Below are positions 45,709-56,608 of a DNA stretch of 64,000 bases, piece by piece. Positions within the stretch are counted from its first letter, which is position 1, and each line of letters begins with the position of its first letter. The notes beneath the pieces are model-generated. The model made no database searches. It saw nothing but the letters and a program-made list of their open reading frames with translations, and was not told where the DNA came from. The position numbers and the translations under genes are program-made. The DNA is from Ottelia alismoides. Lineage: Eukaryota; Streptophyta; Magnoliopsida; Alismatales; Hydrocharitaceae. The stretch lies in assembly GCA_037367405.1 (NCBI GenBank), contig JAZKJV010000149.1:248001-312000 (forward strand), in the 5' to 3' direction.

Positions 45709-47419
45709 TTTCTGAAATTAAGAATGCACTATATTAGAATATATAATCATATATTCAATTTAATTTTATTTGATCAAGTATTTTAAATCAAATTAGTCTT
45801 ACTATATCAACTATGAAAGTTTATTCCCTTAATCACTTTCAAAGTAGGAGATATACTTACTGTTATATCTCAAGCAAGAACTGGGATCTCCTCTTTATCT
45901 TTGTCATATCCCAATAACATGAGAACCTATGACTCCAATAAAGAGAAGCGGGAACACATTCTGCTTGCAAGTACAACTTGCATTTCCCAATTCAGTCTTT
46001 AATACCCGAGCCCACCACCCCTAAGGAGATGTTGACCCATCATTAATTGAACCAACCGTCAATGGGAATACAACTCGCTATGCGCAATCCAATATCGCCC
46101 CATTAATATGAGGACCCGATATTGGGGTCACTAAGCATACGTCCTTACTCTTTCAAAAAGCGACGAGGCCGATCCAAATGGATCATACGTAGGAGCTTTC
46201 ACTTCGGACAGGCGTCTCCTACATATAATATTTGGCGACGAAACCCTTCGCCTTGACGGGAGACCATGGATGTCACTTGTGTGGTCCTCCATTTCATATT
46301 CAAATTTTAATTAATTATTATGAATCAAATTCATGTAACTAATTCATCCAAGGGATTAAAAACTCTATATATAATAGAGTATTTTAATTGGACATAATTA
46401 ATTCAATCATATTAAATTAATTATCAATCCAATTCAATCAATCAAACTTGATTGTTTTACTTGAATATATATGGTATTATTCTCAAAGTACGTATTAATT
46501 CCTATTTTAATAATTAGAAAATACAACTTGATTTCTTCGGCATTATCAAGTCCCTACCCGTTTTCATGGCCAGTACCGGCGGGAGTGGGACGGACTACAT
46601 ACGTTGCAACCCGCTACCCCAGCGATCTCCGACTAGACACCATATCCGCCTCGGGAAAGGATAATGCCAAATAGATCAATTTGTACTTGAGATGATCATC
46701 GGTTCTTCAATCGAAATTATACCATATAGTAATCAAAATATTTTTGATTATAAGGAAATTTGCTAGACAAATTCACAATCCTATTCAAGCAAGGAGTTTG
46801 ATGATTGTGTTTCTAATTATGATCTAGATCAAATCTAATAAATTATTGGTTGAGGCCACGTCAATTAAGGAAATAATCATCTTCCAATATTTCTCAAATC
46901 TTTTCCATAATTATTTCTTGAAATTAACAATTGATTTCATCAATTGACAATCACATGATTCTTGATTAGGACTTTAATTTCAGCAGTGACCCCTACCTAC
47001 TAAAATTAACATATCTCAATCATATTAAATCCAAATTAGACAAAATCAATTTTCATAGATTGCGAATTTGATTTATGACAGAACCCAACTGATATTTCAC
47101 GCATTTCGAGCCAAGTCTAAACAGTAATTTACTCTTTAATCATGTTAAGATTGCAGTTCCCGCAACAATGCATACATGTTCATTAAAACAACCATATCTG
47201 GAGCAAACGGAATCAAAATTACGCAAACTCAGGTCCTATGGTTTTCTTATTTAATGGGGAAAAAAATCCAAGTGTTTTATTCGTGTTTAAACAATTTATA
47301 CAGTGCCGAATTTATTCACTAACATAAGTGCGAAAATCAAATGCGATAAAAACTTTCACGACTTCCACGAACCCAAGTCGTCCTAGGTTTGCGGATCGTA
47401 TCATAAATCTTTGACCTAA
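45709..47419 (-). other. copia-4 long leader
   Basis: About 1.7 kb colinear with the copia-1 leader (8346-10135), including the GC-rich block at 46566-46650. No long ORF. A splice acceptor at its gag end suggests that at least part is an intron. Confidence 0.6.
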
Positions 47420-47432
47420 GGCTCTGATACCA
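47420..47432 (-). promoter_or_regulatory. copia-4 primer-binding site (tRNA-iMet type)
   Basis: The minus strand reads TGGTATCAGAGCC, two bases beyond the LTR end. Confidence 0.92.
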
Positions 47433-47434
47433 CT

Positions 47435-49959
47435 TGATGGATATGGGAAAATCCTCAAGCGCATCACGGAAGTGTGAGCGTCGTATCGGATACGACGGAG
47501 AACGACTAGTCGTACTAGTTGTTCGGTGCAGCGGAATTAAAATTTTTTTCATGCGATAACCACATGATCCAAGAACGATTCTCGGATCGTTTTGTCTATC
47601 ACCACAACAAGTATAATGCAATAGATCTTGAAGCGTGGTTTATCGAGTCTCTACGAAAAGAGACCTCCTGTCTCAAGTCCGATCGTCGGAGAAGCGGCTT
47701 GCGAGCGCGGGGATGACTCACGTTGTCCCCGCAATCCAACGAGTTGATCAAAGCACGGTGAACTCATGATCTCGTCGTACGAGATCGAACATCTCCTTCG
47801 TGAGCGTAGCACTCCAAGAAGATGGAGAACCGCAGAGCATCGAAGCGGCGGTGCGGTGGCGTAGGCGACGACGAAGTCCTCCCCTAGGGTTTTGGTGGTC
47901 GGCCACCAAGAGAGAGGGAGAGGGTTGGCGTATGAGGAGAAAAAGAGGGAGAGAGAGAAGTGCTTCCAAAAGCATGTACAAGAGAGCATGGTATGCCACT
48001 TTATTTATAGGGTTTTTAGGATCCATGGATCTCAATCAATGGGACATATAAAAATCAATGGATGTGATTGATTTATGTCAATCCAATGGTCAAGATTGTT
48101 GTTGGTAAAAGCCAACAACTTATAATTTAATTAAGATCAAATATATTTGATAAATAAAATATACAATAATCTTAAAATTAAACCAATTAAATAATGTGTT
48201 GATTTCAATGGAGATCATGCCTCCCCAAGAAATAGGGTGGACGGCCACCAATTCCATATAGGACACGGTGGCCGCCCACCACATTCTAAGTGGGGACAAT
48301 CTCATGGATTTCCATGAGATTGCATATCTCCTTGAAATTCTCCATTAGTTAATCCAACAACTTTTGTTGGGATTTATTCACCAAAATATAATTCACAATT
48401 AATTTTGGGAATATTGCAATCTTGACATTAGAAAATTGTGAATCACATTCACAACCCAAAACAAAATATAATTTACATTTTCAATTAATTAGACAATGTG
48501 TATCCAATACACATTAATAATTAATCAACAAATATAAATTATAATTAGCTCTCTCTAATACAATATAAATCACATTTATAATATAATATGAGTAATTTGA
48601 TATTTCTATCCACATTATTTTTATCCATAATAATTAAATCACATTTAATTATATTAGATAATTCCTCATACATCATGATAATTAAATCACATTTAATTAT
48701 CAATTTCTCAATGCTTAGATCTTATGCAATTATTCTTGAACCATTCATAAATTATGCTATTTCTCCTCAGATGTTTGGAGGTAAGGACAGGGCGATTGTA
48801 CTGTTCCACATATAGTGACTTGGATATTGAGATCACATCTCAAATCCAGATCCCATGGACCTCTCATAGATGCTTGATTAAATCATGATCGTAAACCTAA
48901 TCTTCTCATTGCATCTGAATCTCATTCATATCAATGTCCAGTACATGGACTAAGATTAGGTCACTTCTCTAATGAGAGGAGTCACTAAAATCCAGACTTG
49001 TTTCATCACTCCCTTGGAATGGAAGCGTCATGGTTATACAATCATTTATGATCAAATCACCCTCAAGTATTCCCAATACATGTACATCCTGCATACTGGA
49101 AGACTCATGATCATCCTGAAGATATAGATCACTTTTACACTGTCATCTTCAGGGTTTGATCACTAAGTTTCTCAATCTTGGTCGTTAGGATATGGTACAG
49201 ACCATATGCTTTCACAAAGCATATATCTTACCTTCAAATTCATGTCATGCTTCTAAAGCATGACGACCATGCATGGAATTTGATAAGTCCCAATACCTCA
49301 TGAGTGAGCTCATGTCTCTCGGTTCACAAGTTAACCTGTATGATCCCTTTGAGAGATCGTATTACTCATATGCCCTAACATGCACACCAGCTCGCCGGTG
49401 TATAGACCTTGGTTAGGTCATCAACCTATTGGACTGCCAAATGTAGACACTCAAACATATAGCAATACACCTGTCTCTGGTCAGAGGATGTTTGCCTATG
49501 ATGTGACAGTATTCATCATAGGTCTTTGGTTATCTCGATCTCGTTAAGTCAACCCATTGACTCAACTAATCTGATACCTCTGAATCACTATTCCCATGCA
49601 GAGGAACTGCATCAAGAGTTTGATTAGATATCAGCCTAATGAGAAATTATTGCCATCTCCTTCTCAGGCTGGAGATCACTACTTGTCAATCATTGATGAT
49701 GCTTGATGAGTCCTCTATCTAACTCCTTAGATATTCATCCAAGCATCAGTCTCTATGATTCAATCAATGAATCACAGTTGTATGATTATCTAGTTGGCCA
49801 TGGTACATAACCCATATTGTACAGAGGGACCTTATAGTGCATTCATTCAATCAATTTCAGAAAGGGAGTGAAACATAATCAATAACTTTTATTGATAAAT
49901 CATTTATTACAATAACATTTATTACAGGAATGGTTCGCCTCGGGCTCACATTGCTAACA
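47435..49959 (-). repeat. copia-4 5' LTR
   Basis: 2525 bp, homologous to the copia-1 and copia-2 LTRs but clearly diverged. The TATA box is CCTATAAATAAAG (minus strand, about 47999-48011). Hairpins H1 (47479-47497), H2 (47500-47524), H3 (47566-47588) and H4 (47647-47664) are kept with paired changes. Two perfect stems in U3 lie at 49204-49224 and 49244-49264. Confidence 0.9.
48001..48012 (-). promoter_or_regulatory. copia-4 LTR TATA box
   Basis: The minus strand reads CCCTATAAATAA, at the place of the copia-1 TATA box. The palindrome next to it is degraded here. Confidence 0.65.
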
Positions 49960-50577
49960 GATCAGGCAAAGGAAATGGAGAAGACAGACTTTGAGGCTCA
50001 ACCTGAATAGACATTAGAGGATGATGACACCATGCATCTTCAAGAGGGTCATCATAGAGTAGTATCTTTAAAGATGAAATTAAGGATAAGAACAAGAATG
50101 GAGAAGCACACATCAAATTCAGAATCTATGAATCGCCTTGTACCTTTGGATAAGGAGAATGCTCATTCAGTATGCATTCCCAATCCTATAGTAGATAATT
50201 TTGTTGTTATTCCAATTGTTAAAGATTCATATGTGAAAAAATCAGTTTCTTTAAATAACGAACATATTTTTATTTATGATTCTGAGTCTTCACATCATTC
50301 TTTGCCTATCTCTTTCCCCCGTGTTCTTACGACAAGAAAGTGCATCAATAAAAAGATTCAGAAAGATGATCATGAAATGGCACGATTCTATAGAGATAAT
50401 ATCATGGTTAAAGTGCCATGTGATGAATATGTGGCCAGTCATCCTATATTCCAAAAATACTTGAAGGTGAGATGCACACCTAACAGAGTTAGGAGGATGA
50501 AACAAAAAAACTACATCAAGACCCATGTTTTATTGGTGGCCACAACATTTTCTCTCAAGAACCAGAAATTACCATAG
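49960..50577 (+). pseudogene. Athila-2 gag-protease linker
   Basis: Continues from 45235 after copia-4. The open frame 50032-50577 (181 codons) is acidic to mixed in composition. Its end (VKVPCDEYVASHPIFQKYL, then a basic stretch) aligns with Athila-3 59118-59230 (LKIPLHDALDQFPTLKNQL, then RRKKR). The function of the linker is not known. Confidence 0.6.
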
Positions 50578-51409
50578 AAGAAGTAATATTTTGGTTCACA
50601 GTATGTTGTGAGTCATATTGATGACATAGCATTTGCACGCACTCTCCTAGATAATGTCTCTTCGATCAACCTATTACGTTTATCTTTATATGAGAAACTG
50701 AAGTTTGGACCCTTACGTAAATTTAGAGCTTTACATCAGTTTGTGAACAAGTCAATGAAAAAAAGCTGAGGCTTAGGTCAAGGATGTCATTATCTCGATT
50801 GAGGGACAAAACTACAAAGTTGACTTTACTATCCTTATCCCTAATCATTGGAGAGATTCATAGGTTATCCTTAGGTGGCCCTTCCTTGGGATCGCTGGAG
50901 CTTCATTTGATTATCAGACATGGATGATGAAATTCAGTTCTCTAGGTGGAGAAGTGGAACTACAGATGAAGCAAATAAAATGGTATCGACCTGATTCAGA
51001 ATCTAGCATAGATTTCTCTTCCCCTTCAGAGGTATAATGTGATGTGATTAACACAATAAGGATTTGGGCGCAAAACCCAACAATACATAATGAAATTCTT
51101 TCATCTGTAGAAGACACTGGACACAAAGTACTTATGGATACATTACCAGAGTTCTTGAGTTCTGCATCACCCTACTCTCTTGATGACATAGAAGTTCCTT
51201 TTGACTTGTCAACTCCTCCTCCTTTGTAACAATAAAGGGAAGTATATGATGAGTTAGACGCAGCTCTGGCTGAATTACCATCTTTATTTAACAATCCAAC
51301 TCTTTATTCTTCAATGTTGGTAGATAACATTACAGATGATTCATCGCCACTTCACAACACAGATTCAATTAGTGGTAGTTCAGCTTGATGTTCTGATGAT
51401 TTATCTTTA
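50578..51409 (+). pseudogene. Athila-2 protease remnant and acidic spacer
   Basis: Frame pieces at 50600-50760 give ARTLLDNVSSINLL followed by YEKLKFGPLRKF. This is the retropepsin active-site region, with Val where Gly is expected. The spacer after it, to about 51409, is acidic and contains stops and frameshifts. Confidence 0.6.
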
Positions 51410-52334
51410 CCTGAGTTCAAGACACTACCCTCTACACTCAAGTATTCCTTCCTTACGAGACCGAAGAATAGGTTTCATGTCATCATTAGTTCTAAGTTGA
51501 CTATAGGGGAGGAAGCTAGGTTGTTAGAAGAGTTAGAGAAAAACCGTAAGGCTATAGGATGGACTGTGTCGAATCTCGTAGGTATAAACCTTTCACTCTA
51601 TTCGCACCATATTTTTGTTGAGGATAATGCAAGGCCTTCTCATGAATTCTAGAGGAAGCTTAATCCAAATCTTCAGAAAGTAGTTAATAAAGAAATTGAG
51701 AAATGGTGTAAAGAATGTTTTAATTACCCAATCTCTGACTCCAAATGTGTGGCACCTTTACATGTTGTCTCGAAGAAGTCTGAAATTCAAATGGTCACCA
51801 ATGAGGAGGGACACTCGATATTGTGACATGAGTACCTTTGTCATGGCGTGTCTGTGTAGATTACAGGCGCCTAAATTCTGCGACCAAGAAAGATCACTTT
51901 CCCCTACCTTTTATTGATTAGATTTTGGAGAGACTAGTGGGGAAAGAGTTCTTTTGTTTTCTTGATAGGTACTCTAGCTACAATCAAGTAGTCATCACCC
52001 CCTGAGGAGCCGGAAAAGACCACTTTTAAATGGCCCTTCGGCACATACGCATTCAGACGCATGCCTTTTGGGTTGTGCAACGCCCCAGGTACATTTCAAA
52101 GATGCATGGTTGTTGTGTTTGTTGAACTGGTAGGAGATTTCCTAGAGGTCTTCATGGATGACTTCTCGTTTCATGGTGATTCATTTGATTCTTGTTTAGC
52201 ACACTTGGATCGACTACTTCAGAGATGTAGAGAGGTGAATTTTGTACTCTCCTGAGAAAAAAAAGTCATTTTATGGTAAGGAGTGTATTGTGTTGGGACA
52301 CGTCATCTCCAGGAAGGGAATGGAGGTTGACCAT
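51410..52334 (+). pseudogene. Athila-2 reverse transcriptase remnant, cut by Athila-3
   Basis: Athila RT blocks in several frames: KNRKAIGWTVSNLVGIN near 51540; a damaged VCVDYRK region near 51850; [15 protein letters not shown] and [13 protein letters not shown] (52061-52180, catalytic MDD present). Stops and frameshifts occur throughout. The sequence ends at GMEVDH, where the Athila-3 LTR starts. The left flank accat (52330-52334) is the expected target duplication. Confidence 0.8.
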
Positions 52335-53707
52335 TGATGAATCCATGATTCATTAATTTTTCTGCCGCATTTTGTCTTAAAACCCTTAACAAATACATGT
52401 AAATACCCACTAATTCTCATGCTTTAACAAAACACCATTCATGTGTAAATATTCACTTTTAACCACTAAATTCATGTAAATAAATAAAGAACCAGAAAAA
52501 GAAAGAAAAAGACATATTGAAAATATGTATATATATACAATATGACTTAAAGATAAATATAGCTGTAAGATATATTTATAGCCCAAACCCCGAGACCAAA
52601 TCATCATGGATTGGTCGACAAACCAATATGTAGGGGGAGATAAGAAAAGTAAACCAAAGAAAAATAATCTAACACATGTATATACACCTTTCATTATTTA
52701 TAAAATAAATACAAAACTTCAAAGAATTTTAATTATTTCATATAAACATATTTTTCACCAAACTCTTCTCCTAATTATTCATGAAAATGAAAATAAAAAT
52801 ATAAAAATAAGTTAAAAATATTACCCTGTAAATATGCCAAGAAATCCAACCTATAAATTGTCAAAATCTCAACTTCCGAACATCATAACTTCCTCATACG
52901 AACTCCAATTTCACTCTACTCACCTTTAAAGTTCATAAAATAATATTATCTAATTAATAAAGGTAGTTTCACTAAATTCAGAGTCCGTTTGCAAAAAGTC
53001 GGTTTTTGGACCAAAAGACAAAGGGGTTTCTGGGCTATTTATTTTATGTAACACACATTATTTATCATTTTCTTAACTTTATAATTTTTAAATATTTCAT
53101 GATCTTGTACTTTCACCATAAATTATTTCATAATTTTTGGAGATTATTTATTATTTTTATAAAATCAAACACCTCAAAATATAGGTATAATTGACCTATG
53201 TAGATACTTACTATATTTATTAAAATATGTAAATTAATTCATAAAAATCTCTAAAAATCCGTACAAGTCTTATTTAATACCCTAATAATTAAGAAAATAT
53301 AAAATTAATTTTTATTTAATTATTTATTAAATTAAAAATCTAAAACCTAATTATAAATACATATTTATTAATATAATATTTATATTTTAAATAATATTTA
53401 TTATTTATTAAAAGTAATTATACCATAATTTAGATAATTAATTTATTAAACTTTCTTGCATTATACCTATTTAAAATAACTTAATTTACTATTTTATACT
53501 TATTTTATAAGCTATTTTCGCTTCTGAGCCAACGAGGTGCTGACACATGTCAGCACCTGGTTCATCTTCCTCAAGAAGAGGTTGCACAGGAGGTTGTTCA
53601 GACGGCCGACTTCACACAATTTTCCCGCGCTCACCTCAACCCTTCCGACCTATCTAACCCGTCCATCTTCTTCTCCTAACCACCCTCTTCACCGCCACCC
53701 TTAGATT

Positions 53708-53753
53708 AACCTTGGAGCCCAAGCTAATCGCCCTATAAAAAGGCTCCAAGGTT
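53708..53753 (+). promoter_or_regulatory. Athila-3 TATA box flanked by a perfect 12-bp inverted repeat
   Basis: AACCTTGGAGCC (53708-53719) and GGCTCCAAGGTT (53742-53753) bracket CTATAAAAA (53733-53741). This is the likely promoter of the element. Confidence 0.85.
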
Positions 53754-53982
53754 GCCATTCACACCTAACTTTCCAACCTCCCAAGCTTCATCTCCAGGTT
53801 GTTCCGAACCCCCTACTTCCAAGCCTCATTCCGGCCAATCGACGGCGGTGACAGCACCATGGAGGAGTCCGCGAGGAAGAAGGGAAGTCGGAGGATCGTT
53901 CCAAGGTGCACCACCGCCTTGCATCGCCGCCATCGTGCGTCTAGCTCCGGCTCGAAGGCCGACCGTCGAGCAATAATTCCAG

Positions 53983-54288
53983 GTAATACACCTGGAAATC
54001 CCAGACCTTTTCCTCCATTTCATTTTGATTTTATTCTCGATTTTCGTGCGTTGATTAGCAACGCTAATCACCGATTTAGATCACTTAATCATTAGGTTAA
54101 AACGCATAGTCAAAAGCCCTCTCGAATCGCCTTCCATCTTGTTTCAATTCGATTTCAAAACATCGTCTTCTTCGCACTTCTGGGTGTTTGGCTGGAAATA
54201 TTTGTTTTTCTTCAAACTTTGGAGGTTGTGATCTTCATAAGTTGGCCAATTCGTGGGAGGATCGAGCATATATTTCTTGCATTTGTAG
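53983..54288 (+). other. Putative 306-nt intron in Athila-3 LTR leader
   Basis: Donor CAG|GTAATA after 53982; acceptor TTTCTTGCATTTGTAG ending at 54288. The length agrees with the TR-GAG and Athila-2 segments. Another strong acceptor (TTTCTTTCAG, ending 54801) and one past the PBS (GCTAACATTATTTGCAG, ending 55607) allow alternative splicing. Confidence 0.38.
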
Positions 54289-55409
54289 TTTCAAGATCAT
54301 CGCGCTTCATTCGTCAGACCTGGAAGCTCCTCGATCTTCATAAGAATCGACCTCAAAGGTGGACTACCAGAACTGATCTACCTCCAGGGAGGACTGAGCC
54401 TCCATCTTCATCGAGAAGCCCCCGCCGCTCGGGGCTTCGCCGACCGCCATTCTACCACGGGCGAGCTCGAGGGGTGGAGGAGCCACCCCTCTGGCCCCGT
54501 TGGAGCGCCAAAGTCGTTGAATGCCGGCCGGAATAAATTGAAGAAGAGAGCCCATCCGTCAGCTGCTCAACAGACTCAAGAACACACGAAGCACAGGTTG
54601 CTGACACGTGGCAGAAGCGTGGGCGTCCGATCGCGTGCGGGACTTCTAATCTCCGCCATCCAATTCGAAACGGTGGAAAATTTGCATCATAAGTCCAGCC
54701 AACTTCCAGAAATTGCAACCCGCCTCCAGACTTTTAAATAATTACATTTAGGTCCCTCCGCAGGGACCTAAATGTAAAGGTTCTTGTATTTTTTCTTTCA
54801 GAACAGTCCTCCTGGACCTTTTTGCAAGTATTTTTAATTAGTTTTCTTGCGCTTATGCCGCTGGGCTGTAGGGGCTCTTTCTTTCTCTTGTGACCTCGGA
54901 TTTCGACGCTTTCTTGAGGGTAGTTACACAACTACCCCAGCTACTTAGTATCAAATTTTCACGGCTTTTTGACGAGTTTTTGACGTGTTTTGATATTATC
55001 GAAAGCCGCTTCATTTTGCTTTGTTTTCTTGTGTAGTTCGAGTACGCGGCTCGAACCTCGTTCATCCTATTATATAGTATCACCTCGATATTACTCGCCT
55101 ACTATATAATAAATAAATCTTTTGAAAAAAATATCCCTTTTTGAAAATTAAATAAAAATTTGAAAACAATAAAATCAAATAAAAATAATAAAAATAAAAA
55201 TCAATAAAAAGAAGCATTCTGACTTAGAGAAGAATCAAAATAAAATTACGAAGAGGAAAATCTAGGGAATATATCCTGCCTCCTTGGAAAACCGTATTTG
55301 TTTGATAGGTTTTAAAAATCGAAATTTCCTCGTTTCGCAGCTTCTGCTACAACCGACAAATTCAATAAAAAGAAGAAGCCACGAAACTCGATTTTTAGCC
55401 TCATCAAAA

Positions 55410-55427
55410 TGGCGCCGTTGCCGGGGA
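55410..55427 (+). promoter_or_regulatory. Athila-3 primer-binding site (tRNA-Asp), intact
   Basis: TGGCGCCGTTGCCGGGGA, three bases after the LTR end, identical to TR-GAG. Confidence 0.96.
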
Positions 55428-56608
55428 GGCGTTATATTCCTTTGATTTTTCGATTTTCGTGACTTTATTTTCTCTTCTCTTTGTTTCATTTTTTCGTACG
55501 GTTTTTCGTACGGCTTCTTCGTGCCTTGTTTTCTGAGTTTCTTTTTGGTTTCTGTACGGCTTTCTCGGTTTTCTCGATCGATTTTTCTTTGCTAACATTA
55601 TTTGCAGGGCCTGCAGGATCAACCGGCTTCTTCGGAAGCCGCGCTAGTTGAAAGAGTAGAGGTCGGCTTCTTCTTTACGAGTCGACTGTAGAGGAGCGAA
55701 GACGTTAGTATCCTTTTATTTGTAAAAGAGAGAGAAAGGGAGAAAGTTGTACTTAGTAATAAAACCCTCATTTTATTCGGGGCCTGATTCGCCGGATACC
55801 ATGTATCCGAGGATCAGGGCACCCACCGCGGCTTTTTCATCGCTTATCGGTTTTTCGCGGTTTTATAGATGATTGTTAAGGTTTTTGCTCTATCTGCTTG
55901 TGTCGCGTAGCTAGTTTTAGGACTTGCAACCTAGGTGCTTGCTCTAGGGTTTTTAACAAAAAGAAAAAAAAATAGACGTTGTTTGAAAACACCATAAAAA
56001 TCGCAAAACTAAAATCGTGACTGTTAAAAATATCTGATCAAAAACCGTAATTCAATTCGAGTGATTTGGGGAGAGTAACCCCCGCACATTTCTCAAAGTG
56101 CGCGAGCTCGAGAGCCGACACTTAAGGATAGAGACAAAACCGCGTATTTCTTGCGGGATACTACTGGGTCCATACACCTGATCACTGTTCCTTAATGGGT
56201 AAGCTCGGGTAGCCAGAAACGGTCCGGGTTTACTTAGCAGAGTGGGAGGTTTAGAGGACACTGCGCAAGGCTCCGTCCTCAAGTAACACGGGTAGCCGGA
56301 AACAGTCTGTACTTACTCCCATACTAGCTGCGTGCGAGTGGTCTCGCGTAAGGATTCGGGACAGTATCTCGGGGAAACTATCGGGCACCTATTGGCTTGC
56401 TCAGTCCGCGTAACCGCAACGTTTGCTAATCACAACCCTAAAACCTAAAAGATAAAAAGACCGAACTCTACGGTCTTCATCAGGGTTGAGTTGGTGAAAA
56501 CGGGGTTTGCTTTGTGTTTGTTTGCGGGGCGTGAGTTTCCACGGCTTTCGCATTCCTTCTTCATTTGAATCGTATACGTGCTCTCCCGATCTCCTCTTGA
56601 CATCGAAG
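55428..56608 (+). other. Athila-3 leader
   Basis: It contains a splice-acceptor-like GCTAACATTATTTGCAG ending at 55607. The stem GGCTTC-TTCG-GAAGCC lies at 55625-55640. GGGGAGAGTAACCCCC is at 56069-56084, TTAAGGATAGAG at 56122-56133, and a block to about 56400 is shared with Athila-1 and -2. Leader function is inferred from place and conservation. Confidence 0.65.

Larger units (their letters stand above)
45241..49959 (-). mobile_element. copia-4, internally deleted copia element with perfect target duplication
   Basis: Flanked by GATCA on both sides (45236-45240 and 49960-49964). On the minus strand: a full 5' LTR (47435-49959), PBS, a long leader, about 270 nt of gag, then directly about 195 nt of the U5 end of the 3' LTR. 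Everything from gag through pol, the PPT and most of the 3' LTR is missing. It interrupts the gag-protease linker of Athila-2; the Athila sequence rejoins cleanly when it is removed. Confidence 0.88.
38833..52334 (+). mobile_element. Athila-2 retrotransposon, interrupted by copia-4 and cut by Athila-3
   Basis: The 5' LTR starts TGATAAATC at 38833. PBS, leader, gag, linker, protease and RT remnants follow in order. Copia-4 lies in the gag-protease linker, and Athila-3 starts inside RT at 52335. The left target flank is atcct (38828-38832). RNase H, integrase and the 3' LTR would lie beyond the window. Confidence 0.82.
52335..55406 (+). repeat. Athila-3 5' LTR
   Basis: 3072 bp, from TGATGAATCC to CCTCATCA. 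AT-rich to about 53520, GC-rich to about 54750, then mixed. It has a TATA box inside an inverted repeat (53708-53753) and an intron-like segment (53983-54288). The short ORFs on both strands of 53750-54750 are LTR sequence. Confidence 0.9.

Noticed and set aside
53799..54741. Several frames of 60-105 codons on both strands in the Athila-3 LTR
   Set aside because: Overlapping shadow frames of GC-rich LTR sequence with no domain or conserved start.
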